Assembly: GCA_964553615.1 (NCBI GenBank)
Contig: CAZKMA010000011.1
Location: 26,759-90,758, forward strand
Source of the DNA: DATKUC01 sp964553615
GTDB taxonomy: Bacteria > Spirochaetota > Spirochaetia > DSM-27196 > DATKUC01
DNA length: 64,000 nt
Direction of reading: 5' to 3'
Below are positions 16,098 to 23,177 of the stretch, piece after piece. Each line of letters opens with the position of its first letter. The first letter of the stretch is position 1. The translations under genes were made by a program, and so were the position numbers. Under the pieces are notes generated by a model, which made no database searches, had not been told where the DNA came from, and saw only the letters and a program-made list of their open reading frames with translations.

Positions 16098-16985
16098 CTA
16101 CTGCCGAGATTCCGATCTGGCATCGCGGTCGCCGAAGACACGCCGTATGACCGTAATGAGGATTGCACCGACAATTACGAGCGTTGCGCCAATGGAGTTC
16201 GCCGTCCCGTAATCCAGCGAACCGAGGTTCTGGTAGAGGAGCAATCCCATGACCATGGTACTGTTTGCCGGACCACCGCCGGTCATGAGAAAGGTAGACT
16301 CGAATTGCCGAAGACCGAAGGCAATTGCCAGTGTCATTGATGTCACCAGGATACTGCGAACCATGGGCAGCGTTATGAATCGCTCCTGTTGCCATACGTT
16401 CGCGCCGTCTATCTGCGCCGCCTCGTAGAAGGACTCCGGAATTGACATGGCGCCGGCCAGGATAATGATCATGAAATAGCCAATGTAAATGAGTTCCTGA
16501 AATATGACGGCCGGTAGAGCGGTGCCGATGGTTCCGAGCCAGTTCTGCTGCCAGGCGCCGAGACCGATCTTCTGGAGCAACACGTTGAGCATGCCGAAAT
16601 CCGCGTTGTAAAGCGCAAGCCACATCATGGCAATTGCAACTTTTGAAATTACATTCGGCAGGAAATATACAGTCCGCAGAACTTTCCACCCCTTCGGCCT
16701 GCGTGCAAGGATGAGCGCGACAACGAGAGCAAGACCGACCTGAATGAACCCGAGAGAGAAAGCCCAGATGAAATTGTTCTTGAACGCCATCTGAAAGATC
16801 GGATTGGTGAAGTTTGCTATGTAGTTATGAAGGCCAATGAACTTCATTGCAGAGACACCGTTCCACTTCACCAGGCTGACCACCCCGACAAATCCGAGCG
16901 GGTAGAGGAAAAACAGCCCGTACAGGACGAGAACCGGGAGAATGAAGAGAACTATACCTTTCCAGTGCTTGTTTCGGGTTACCAT
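16098..16985 (-). CDS. ABC sugar transporter permease (MalF type), sulfosugar locus
   Basis: A 295-residue permease with six helices, starting at GIVLFILPVLVLYGLFFLYP. The EAA loop is ESFYEAAQIDGANVWQQERF. The ATG at 16985 has AGGA very close upstream (weak spacing), and translation may depend on the binding-protein gene 73 bases before it. A long hairpin lies in that gap. It forms the transmembrane channel with the permease at 15241. Confidence 0.9.
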   Translation of the reverse strand: MVTRNKHWKGIVLFILPVLVLYGLFFLYPLGFVGVVSLVKWNGVSAMKFIGLHNYIANFTNPIFQMAFKNNFIWAFSLGFIQVGLALVVALILARRPKGWKVLRTVYFLPNVISKVAIAMMWLALYNADFGMLNVLLQKIGLGAWQQNWLGTIGTALPAVIFQELIYIGYFMIIILAGAMSIPESFYEAAQIDGANVWQQERFITLPMVRSILVTSMTLAIAFGLRQFESTFLMTGGGPANSTMVMGLLLYQNLGSLDYGTANSIGATLVIVGAILITVIRRVFGDRDARSESRQ

Positions 16986-17003
16986 TTTCCTGACTTACGA
17001 GCA

Positions 17004-17033
17004 GCAGTCCGCGGTACGAAGCCCGCGGACTGC
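17004..17033 (-). promoter_or_regulatory. intercistronic hairpin between binding protein and permease genes
   Basis: A perfect 11-base stem (17004-17014 with 17023-17033) with an eight-base loop and no T-run. It occupies the same place as the hairpin at 4696-4728 in the other importer, and probably protects or partly terminates the binding-protein message. Confidence 0.6.
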
Positions 17034-17058
17034 CATTGGAATACGGATGAAAAGCCGA

Positions 17059-18342
17059 CTATTGGGCTTCCTGAAGCTGCTTGTGCATGAACTCAACGAA
17101 CTGTTGCGGTGTCATGGTGCCAAGCGCCATTGCGCCAAAACCCTGGCCAAGCTGCGCAGTTACCTTCGAAGGCAACTGGTACTGGATGTGAGGAATTGCG
17201 AATGTGGCGTTGTTCAGCTGGTCAATAAACTGCGCCTGCAGCGGGTCCACCTTCGCCGGATCAATCTTGAACTTGATTGCGAAAAGCGATCCGGAGGATT
17301 CCGATATCTTCGCAACATTGTCCGGCTGGGTCATCCATTTCAGGAACGCTATAACCGCTTCACGCTTTGCAGGATTGTCGGTATTTCCTGCGGCAAGGTT
17401 CGAAAGCGGAAATGCTATGGTCCCGCCGAAGTTGCCGCCTGCAACCTTTGGCAACGGTGCGAGCTTGATGTTCTTGTAGACATCCGGCGCGTCTTTCTTT
17501 ACGCGGGCAATGTACCACGGTCCGTTGATGAACATGGCAGTCTGGCCTGCAAGGAAATGTCCGCCGGCGACTCCGGCATCCGCACCCACGGCGTCCTTTG
17601 TCGTGTTTCCGTTCTGGTACATTCGCTGAAGAATCTTCGCTGCCTCAACATAGTCGTTCCCCTGGAACAGCGGCTTGTCCCAGACATTCGGCCCGGCAAT
17701 GCTCGCCAGGATGTGGGAGTACCAGAGCATGGACGTCCAGGCGTTCGACCCTCCGGTCATCTGCGTTGTCGGGACGATTCCAGCGGCCTTGAGCTTTGTT
17801 GCGTCCGCCCAGAATTCATCCATGGTCTTTGGAGGCGCGGAGATTCCTGCCTTCTGGAACAATGCCATGTTGTACCAGATAGGCGTAACGCCAATCTCAT
17901 AGGGTATGGACTTGGTCGCTCCATCCCGTGTTGCCTGCTTTACCGTGCCCGGAACAAACTCGTTTCCCCAACTCCCCTGAAGATCCTTGGTGAAGTTCAT
18001 CAAGGCGTTTCCCTGATAGTACTGGAAAGTTGTGGGGTCGGGATTGAAGACAAAGACGTCGGGAACCTGCCCTGCCGCGATCTGCGTGTTGATCTTGTTC
18101 CGATATCCGTCATAATCCGGATTCGGCTCTACGGCAACCTGTATCTTTCCCTGATGCGCTGTGTTGAACTCGTCAACGAGCGCGGCAACTGCCGGCGCTT
18201 TTGAGTCTTTGCCCACCCAAATGCTTGGCCAGTTCAGGGTAATCGGGCCACTCTCCTTGGCTCCGTTCGCAAAAACGGCCATCAGAGGCAGAACGGCCAG
18301 AACCACAGCAACAAAAATCACCCTACTCAATCGTCTGCGCAT
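17059..18342 (-). CDS. ABC sugar transporter, extracellular solute-binding protein, sulfosugar locus
   Basis: A 427-residue family-1 binding protein. The signal peptide runs to about residue 27 and ends AVFANG, with a mature start AKESG and no lipobox. Typical features are LNWPSIWVGKDSK, PDVFVFNPDP and FINGPWYIARVK. Two ATGs are possible (18348 and 18342). AAGGAG directly abuts the first and lies six bases before the second, so 18342 is chosen. It has its own promoter and operator-like site, 110 bases after the ROK gene. Context suggests it binds the glycoside of the sugar degraded by the locus. The ligand is not readable from sequence. Confidence 0.9.
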   Translation of the reverse strand: MRRRLSRVIFVAVVLAVLPLMAVFANGAKESGPITLNWPSIWVGKDSKAPAVAALVDEFNTAHQGKIQVAVEPNPDYDGYRNKINTQIAAGQVPDVFVFNPDPTTFQYYQGNALMNFTKDLQGSWGNEFVPGTVKQATRDGATKSIPYEIGVTPIWYNMALFQKAGISAPPKTMDEFWADATKLKAAGIVPTTQMTGGSNAWTSMLWYSHILASIAGPNVWDKPLFQGNDYVEAAKILQRMYQNGNTTKDAVGADAGVAGGHFLAGQTAMFINGPWYIARVKKDAPDVYKNIKLAPLPKVAGGNFGGTIAFPLSNLAAGNTDNPAKREAVIAFLKWMTQPDNVAKISESSGSLFAIKFKIDPAKVDPLQAQFIDQLNNATFAIPHIQYQLPSKVTAQLGQGFGAMALGTMTPQQFVEFMHKQLQEAQ

Positions 18343-18360
18343 TGCCATCTCCTTTTTCTT

Positions 18361-18390
18361 GTTTATTTTCTTTCTCTAACTAAATAAAAC
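18361..18390. promoter_or_regulatory. candidate ROK operator upstream of the binding-protein gene
   Basis: A 30-base AT-rich stretch beginning GTTTATTTTC and ending AATAAAAC, which together form an imperfect inverted repeat. It overlaps the predicted -10. The same GTTTATTT...ATAAAAC layout recurs at 22434-22468 between the two divergent operons. Confidence 0.45.
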
Positions 18391-18411
18391 ATGTCTTCGC
18401 TGATCTGTCAA
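18383..18411 (-). promoter_or_regulatory. predicted promoter of the second sugar ABC operon
   Basis: On the minus strand TTGACA at 18406-18411 and TTTATT at 18383-18388 are separated by 17 bases, about 40 bases upstream of the binding-protein ATG. Confidence 0.55.
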
Positions 18412-18452
18412 CTCTCGCTTCCGCAAAGAACATCCATTTCCGGATCCGAGAC

Positions 18453-19637
18453 TCAATGCCGGATAGCGAAATACTCATCAAACACCAGGTCGGCCGCGCC
18501 CCGGCAGGCAAGGAGCGGATCGTAGCGTACGGGGAGTGCCTGCCGCAGATTCACACGAACCGAGTCTTCACTTGCCGCCATGTGGCGCGTCAGGGAATCC
18601 GCGAAATATGCGGACAAAGCGCTTGAGCGAGAGACAATAAGCATGGCTTCAGGGTTCAGAAGGTGAGATACGTTCCGGGCAGCCTGGGAAAATATCCGGC
18701 CCAACCCTTCAAGACTCCGCAATACCTGAGGATCTCCTGCCTGCAGTTTCTGGTCCAGATCTTCCCATTCCTCCACGCCACCGAGGTCCCGGGCGGACTG
18801 AAGAATGGAGTCTTCGCAGATGTAGTCTTCAAGAGTCTTCTCGGTCCGGTCCATTCCGTTGGAAGGTGCCTCCAGACTCACCAGGCTGAAGTGGCCAATC
18901 TCGAACGCCGTTTTATCCTGATTCACATACAGATGCCCTTCGTGAATGAACGCTCCTCCGAGCCCGGCCCGGATAAGGAACGCGACGAGCGATCGTCTTC
19001 CTTGTGCGGGACCGTAGCGGTGCGCGCCGAGGGCTATGACCGAGCAGTTGTTGTGCACGGACACCGGAACAGAAAACTGCTCTTCCATCCTTCCTTTGAT
19101 GTCCCAGTTCTTGATGTTACGGATACGCTCGTACTCCACGACTACCCCGGATTCAATATCGACCACCCCCGGCGCTCCCACGCCGATACCGAGGAGGAGG
19201 CCCGAGGGAATTCCTGCGTGGGCAATCGCGCGACGGACCAGCCCGGTAATGCGGTCCAGAACATCATCGGCATCGAGATTCGGTGGAAAGTCCATGGTCT
19301 CCTGATACAGAACCTGCGCCGCGAAATCGAATACGGCAACGGCAGCAGTTCTGGACCAGAAATCCACGCCGATTCCGAAGTGCGCGTTCGGATTCACCAT
19401 GTAGGGCGAAGGCCTTCTCCCCTTCCGGTCCGACACAATGGCGACATCTTCGTCCGCCCGGATAAGACCGCGCTGCTCCAGGATGCTGAATATCCGGTAG
19501 ACGGTCGGGGCCTTCAGGCCCGTCAGGGTAACAACTTCGGATTGAGAGATTGACCGGCGGGAATAGATCAAATGAAGAACAAGTTTCTCATTCTGCTCAC
19601 GTATGTCGTTGCTTCGAAGCGGCTGTCGGTCCGGCAC
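18453..19637 (-). CDS. ROK-family transcriptional regulator
   Basis: A 394-residue regulator of the XylR/NagC type. An N-terminal winged helix at about residues 10-70 includes ISQSEVVTLTGLKAPTVYRI. A sugar-kinase-like domain follows, with GIGVGAPGVVD and LIRAGLGGAFIHEG. The usual ROK zinc-cysteine cluster is not obvious. GTG at 19637 is chosen because AAGGAG lies six bases upstream. An earlier TTG would contain that ribosome site. The gene overlaps the end of the LarA-like gene by 41 bases, so it is co-transcribed with the genes it probably controls. The effector is likely a pathway sugar. Candidate operators lie at 18361 and 22434. Confidence 0.88.
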   Translation of the reverse strand: MPDRQPLRSNDIREQNEKLVLHLIYSRRSISQSEVVTLTGLKAPTVYRIFSILEQRGLIRADEDVAIVSDRKGRRPSPYMVNPNAHFGIGVDFWSRTAAVAVFDFAAQVLYQETMDFPPNLDADDVLDRITGLVRRAIAHAGIPSGLLLGIGVGAPGVVDIESGVVVEYERIRNIKNWDIKGRMEEQFSVPVSVHNNCSVIALGAHRYGPAQGRRSLVAFLIRAGLGGAFIHEGHLYVNQDKTAFEIGHFSLVSLEAPSNGMDRTEKTLEDYICEDSILQSARDLGGVEEWEDLDQKLQAGDPQVLRSLEGLGRIFSQAARNVSHLLNPEAMLIVSRSSALSAYFADSLTRHMAASEDSVRVNLRQALPVRYDPLLACRGAADLVFDEYFAIRH

Positions 19638-20934
19638 CAGATTCTCCTTCAATTGTGTCTTTTGACACTATGCGCGGAATCGTTGCATTGGCATAGGGCA
19701 TCACGCAAACGCGCGCGCCGGGTTGGAGAAGTTTCTCCTTCTCAACTCGAGATATCGCAGTTTGAACGCTTTTCTCCGGATCCAGCAGGTAGCTTCTGCT
19801 CTCCTCTACGCTCATCTCGGACACGAAGTACAAGTGTGCATGAAGTGCATCCCGGGAAATCTGAAAAGCCTTGTGCGGCCCCACATGGAATCCCTCAGCC
19901 GCAAAGCTTCGCAGGACATCCTCATGAGAATGCCGGGAGGTAACCCACTCCTCGTACTTGCTGCTCCCCGATCCTTCCGGACAGGCGGCCGCCAGGATGA
20001 TGAACCCACCTTCCCGGACAACGAGGGTTGCATGGGCAAGCGCCTTCTGTGCCTGATAGAGATTGATATCTTTCGGATGCCCACCCGGCGATGCGATAAC
20101 CAGATCGAATGGTGCATCGACACGGAGCTCGAACTGTTCGCGGACAAGGGGAATGCCTGCCTCCATGACACTGACCGGATCTCCGGCGAGCGCACGAACG
20201 ATCTGTTTGTGGCCGTTGAGGACCGCGTTCAAGGCAAAATGCACTCCCAACAGCCGACCGAGCTCCTCTACGTCCTGACGGGCAGGGTTATCCTCGTACA
20301 CACCGAGAGCCGCGCGGCTGTCCGTCATGAGAGCGTGGTTGCGGTCCACTGTCTCGGCACCGGCAACACCGATTGCTGCGCTTTTTACTCCGCCCGAATA
20401 TCCCATGAACTGATGTGGCTCGATGTTGCCCACAACAATCCGGATATCGGCCTCGGCGAAGACGCGATTGTAGAGTGCGGGAGTCCCTCGAAATGTCCTT
20501 CCGCGGGAGACCAGAGCGCTTGAGTCGTACGCGTCATGGCAGACTACGCGAAACCGTTCCACAATCTCCGACGGCAGGATTGCACCATACTCCTCTCTCG
20601 GCATAACCGGGTGCGTGCCTGTCGCGATGACAAACGTGATGTTACGGTCCTGAATACCCATTCGGCGAAGCATATCAATGAGCGGAGGAAGGAGAATTGC
20701 GTGGGGAACCGGCCTGGTCTTGTCGTTGACCGCGATTGCAACCGTACCGTCGCCCTGGAACGGGGCGACGGATAGCGGTTTTCCGAATGGCGAGCGGAGC
20801 GCACGAGTTACCTCGGCAAGCGGATCTGTGACCGCGGGTACATCCTTCGGTCGCAACTCCTGTGCGTGCCAGTCGGCAGGAAGCTCAAATGAAATGGTAC
20901 TTCTGCCGTACGGTATCTCGTATTTCCGGTTCAT
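19597..20934 (-). CDS. LarA-family nickel-pincer racemase, candidate sulfolactate racemase
   Basis: A 445-residue member of the lactate racemase (LarA, DUF2088) family. All four key LarA residues occur at the same numbers as in Lactiplantibacillus plantarum LarA: His108 (ATGTH), His174 (IEPH), Lys184 (GGVK) and His200 (DRNH). These bind the nickel-pincer nucleotide and swap the alpha hydrogen of a 2-hydroxy acid. Its ATG overlaps the suyB stop as ATGA. Because SuyAB takes (R)-sulfolactate and the dehydrogenase at 23178 should make the (S) form, racemisation of sulfolactate is the most economical role, although this is inferred. The cofactor genes larB, larC and larE are not in the window. LarA homologues with other 2-hydroxy acid substrates exist, so lactate or malate remain possible. 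Confidence 0.85.
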   Translation of the reverse strand: MNRKYEIPYGRSTISFELPADWHAQELRPKDVPAVTDPLAEVTRALRSPFGKPLSVAPFQGDGTVAIAVNDKTRPVPHAILLPPLIDMLRRMGIQDRNITFVIATGTHPVMPREEYGAILPSEIVERFRVVCHDAYDSSALVSRGRTFRGTPALYNRVFAEADIRIVVGNIEPHQFMGYSGGVKSAAIGVAGAETVDRNHALMTDSRAALGVYEDNPARQDVEELGRLLGVHFALNAVLNGHKQIVRALAGDPVSVMEAGIPLVREQFELRVDAPFDLVIASPGGHPKDINLYQAQKALAHATLVVREGGFIILAAACPEGSGSSKYEEWVTSRHSHEDVLRSFAAEGFHVGPHKAFQISRDALHAHLYFVSEMSVEESRSYLLDPEKSVQTAISRVEKEKLLQPGARVCVMPYANATIPRIVSKDTIEGESGAGPTAASKQRHT

Positions 20935-22091
20935 GCGCTTCGGTACAGCTTGGTCAGAACGAACTCGTTGTGCTTCAACGCTTCGGCAGCGGTGAGCCGA
21001 CCGTTTATGGCGTGAACCATGAAATCCACTACTGCATCCGCCGCCTGATCGAGATTCATCTCGAGACGAAGCATTGCAGAGAGGTCCACATCCACATGCT
21101 CCGACATAGTCGCTATTGTCAGAGGATTTGCAGTTATCTTCATGACAGGAATTATCGGGTTCCCGATGATATTTCCCTGGCCTGTTGTGAAGAAATGGAG
21201 AACCGAGCCGCCGGCAGCACAGAGGGTAACCATTTCCGCAGCGGCGCTCGAGCTGTCCATGAAATGAAGTCCGGGTCCTTTCGGTGTCTCGGCAGGTTTC
21301 AGGACCGAGGTGACCTTGTTCCGGCCCATCTTCTGGATGTTGCCCATTGCCTTCTCTTCTATTGTGGAGAGGCCACCACGAATATTCCCCTCGGTCGGCT
21401 GGGAACCAAGCAGGTCTGCGCCGGTGCCCATAATGAAGTCCTGGTAGTCCTGGAAGGTCTTCAGGAACTCCTTGCGGACGTCTTCGTTGATTGCCTGTTT
21501 CGCAATAACGTCTTCACCGCCGGTGGTTTCGCTCGTTTCGCCGAATATTCCTGTTCCACCTTCCCCAATGAAGCGTTCCATCAGCCGGCCTATCGCGGGG
21601 TTGGATGCAAGGCCAAGGGTTGTGTCCGACTCGCCACACTTCGCACTCAGGGTAAGCTCGCCCCAGCTGATGGGTTCACGCGGTATTTCGCCTGCGTATT
21701 GTACAAACTCTTTCGCCTTTCTGGCGGCCATTTCGATTGTCTTGAGATCCCCGTACCGTTCAATGCTGAACCCTGCTACCGGTTTTCCCGTCTTTGCAAT
21801 ACCATCAACAACGAGCTGAGTCCATTTCGGCTCAATTCCAATGACAACTGCCGCGGCAATGTTCGGATTTGAACCTGTTCCGATGAGAGTCCGGAAGTGC
21901 AGGTCGAGATCCTCTCCAAACTGGAGTCTTCCGTAGGGGTGCGGAAGCGGAAGGGTATCCCGGATGAGATGGCCGACACCCTCGACCGCCGCGTTTGAAA
22001 TATCGTCGATCGGTATGATTGCAACATAGTTGCGCACTCCAACCTTACCGTTTTCCCGTCGGTATCCGGTCAGTTTCATGTCAGATGCCAT
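20931..22091 (-). CDS. suyB: (2R)-sulfolactate sulfo-lyase large subunit (SuyB-like)
   Basis: A 386-residue protein of the UxaA/GarD dehydratase family that in SuyAB eliminates sulfite from (R)-sulfolactate to give pyruvate. The pattern GYRRENGKVGVRNYV opens the fold. QPTEGNIRGGLSTIEEKAMG, NIQKMGR and GQGNIIGNPIIPVMKITANP follow and resemble my memory of SuyB more than that of altronate dehydratase, which usually has NPSPGN. The ATG at 22091 forms TAATG with the suyA stop and has GAGGTG upstream. The alternative is a split altronate-type dehydratase. The neighbours (transaldolase, semialdehyde dehydrogenase, YihQ-like enzyme) favour SuyB. Confidence 0.75.
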   Translation of the reverse strand: MASDMKLTGYRRENGKVGVRNYVAIIPIDDISNAAVEGVGHLIRDTLPLPHPYGRLQFGEDLDLHFRTLIGTGSNPNIAAAVVIGIEPKWTQLVVDGIAKTGKPVAGFSIERYGDLKTIEMAARKAKEFVQYAGEIPREPISWGELTLSAKCGESDTTLGLASNPAIGRLMERFIGEGGTGIFGETSETTGGEDVIAKQAINEDVRKEFLKTFQDYQDFIMGTGADLLGSQPTEGNIRGGLSTIEEKAMGNIQKMGRNKVTSVLKPAETPKGPGLHFMDSSSAAAEMVTLCAAGGSVLHFFTTGQGNIIGNPIIPVMKITANPLTIATMSEHVDVDLSAMLRLEMNLDQAADAVVDFMVHAINGRLTAAEALKHNEFVLTKLYRSA

Positions 22092-22375
22092 TACGCCCAC
22101 CTCTTGCTCTTGATATTCTGCGTGTGTACATGCTCGCCGGCCTTTATTGCCTTGCTGGCACGACCAATCGGCCGCCCGTATTTGATTACGTCTTTCCCTT
22201 CTGCAACGTCCCGCACCGCAATCTTGTGTCCGAGCGGAATATCCTGGACCGCTTTGATGTTTCCGGTTTCTTTGCCGTCGAGCGTCACGATCCGTATCTC
22301 TGTCCCGCTGGTGACGTCTTCTACCACCACGGCCACATCGTCTTCGGGCTCGTGCATGAGTGCGCCATGTTTCAT
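22091..22375 (-). CDS. suyA: (2R)-sulfolactate sulfo-lyase small subunit (SuyA-like)
   Basis: A 94-residue SAF-domain subunit that partners the large subunit. It contains DIPLGHKIAVRDV, DVIKYGRPIG and the end GEHVHTQNIKSKRW, as in SuyA and split UxaA small chains. The ATG at 22375 has AGGGGG eight bases upstream. A GTG 36 bases earlier is possible but lacks a ribosome site. It is the first gene of the leftward operon and faces the transaldolase gene across a compact double promoter. Which 2-hydroxy acid is used cannot be proved from this small chain alone. Confidence 0.75.
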   Translation of the reverse strand: MKHGALMHEPEDDVAVVVEDVTSGTEIRIVTLDGKETGNIKAVQDIPLGHKIAVRDVAEGKDVIKYGRPIGRASKAIKAGEHVHTQNIKSKRWA

Positions 22376-22424
22376 GACTGCAACCCCCTGTTGGATGATT
22401 TTGGCCGTCACGTACGAGAAACGC

Positions 22425-22453
22425 TTGACGGCCGTTTATTTATTTCTTACAAT
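22425..22453 (+). promoter_or_regulatory. promoter of the transaldolase-dehydrogenase operon
   Basis: TTGACG at 22425-22430 and TACAAT at 22448-22453 are separated by 17 bases. Transcription should begin near 22460, leaving a leader of about 60 bases. Confidence 0.65.
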
Positions 22454-22468
22454 AAGAAACTATAAAAC
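22434..22468. promoter_or_regulatory. candidate ROK operator between the divergent operons
   Basis: The stretch begins GTTTATTT and ends ATAAAAC. It contains the perfect inverted repeat TTTCTTA-CAA-TAAGAAA at 22443-22459. It covers the rightward -10 and the predicted start points of both operons, so one bound regulator could block both. The ends match the site at 18361-18390. Confidence 0.5.
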
Positions 22469-22496
22469 TATTACATCGGATGAAGTGTATTGTCAA
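22468..22496 (-). promoter_or_regulatory. predicted promoter of the suyAB-larA-ROK operon
   Basis: On the minus strand a perfect -35 TTGACA at 22491-22496 is followed after 17 bases by a weak -10 TAATAG (22468-22473). The predicted start point almost coincides with that of the opposing promoter. Confidence 0.45.
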
Positions 22497-22521
22497 GGGT
22501 GATGTGAAAAGGAGCATGAAA

Positions 22522-23166
22522 ATGAAGATTTTCCTCGATACGGCGGACGTTGAACAGATCCGTATTGCATTGCGGTGGGGTATCATCGATGGTGTCACCA
22601 CGAACCCGACACATGTGTCGAAAACCGGACGGTCCCCGAAAGAGTTGTATCCGGAGATCTGCAAGCTCGTCCCTGGACCCGTGAGTCTGGAGACAGTCAG
22701 CCTCGAGGCGGACGATATAGTAAAGGAAGGCAGGGAGCTTGCGAAAATTGCCGACAACGTGGTGGTGAAAGTCCCTCTGATGAAAGAAGGACTTGTTGCA
22801 GTAAAACGCCTCTCGTCTGAAGGCATCAAGACCAATGTTACCGTGACCTTTCAACCGCTTCAGGCATACATTGCTGCGAAGGTCGGTGCAACGTACATCA
22901 GTCCATTCGTTGGACGGCTGGACTCAGTGGGTTCGCGCGGCATCGAAATAGTAGAGCAGATAAAAACCATCTATGATAACTATGGCTATGAGACTCAGAT
23001 CATCGTTGCAGCAATTCGCAATCCTATCCATGTACTGGATGCGGCGCTGATTGGTGCGCATGTGAGTACCATGGCTTTCGATGTCCTTTCCATGCTCTAC
23101 GATCATCCGCTGACCGACATCGGTATTCAGACCTTCCTGAAAGACTGGGAAAAGGTACCAAAGTAA
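22522..23166 (+). CDS. small transaldolase/fructose-6-phosphate aldolase family, candidate sulfofructose transaldolase
   Basis: A 214-residue TalC/FSA-type class I aldolase. Asp6 lies in FLDTADVE, the substrate loop is DGVTTNPTH and the Schiff-base Lys83 lies in VVVKVPL. The late strands are TYISPFVGRLDSVG and IVAAIRNPIHVLDAA. This size class transfers or releases the three-carbon dihydroxyacetone unit. In the known transaldolase route for sulfoquinovose such an enzyme splits sulfofructose, giving sulfolactaldehyde and fructose-6-phosphate. Of two close ATGs (22516, 22522) the second is chosen, with AAGGAG seven bases upstream. The dehydrogenase follows 11 bases later. An ordinary housekeeping transaldolase is the alternative, but the neighbours argue against it. 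Confidence 0.85.
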   Translation: MKIFLDTADVEQIRIALRWGIIDGVTTNPTHVSKTGRSPKELYPEICKLVPGPVSLETVSLEADDIVKEGRELAKIADNVVVKVPLMKEGLVAVKRLSSEGIKTNVTVTFQPLQAYIAAKVGATYISPFVGRLDSVGSRGIEIVEQIKTIYDNYGYETQIIVAAIRNPIHVLDAALIGAHVSTMAFDVLSMLYDHPLTDIGIQTFLKDWEKVPK

Positions 23167-23177
23167 GGGAGGCGAAA

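Noticed and set aside
16087..16689. Long N-terminal extension of the MalG-type permease
   Set aside because: It is a shadow of the MalF-type permease gene. The ATG at 16086 follows a strong ribosome site.
20931..22375. SuyA/SuyB could be a split altronate dehydratase (UxaA)
   Set aside because: Not fully excluded. The QPTEGN and IGNPIIPV patterns, the KSKRW end of the small chain and the surrounding sulfosugar-type genes favour SuyAB. No uronate isomerase, altronate oxidoreductase or KDG kinase gene is nearby.
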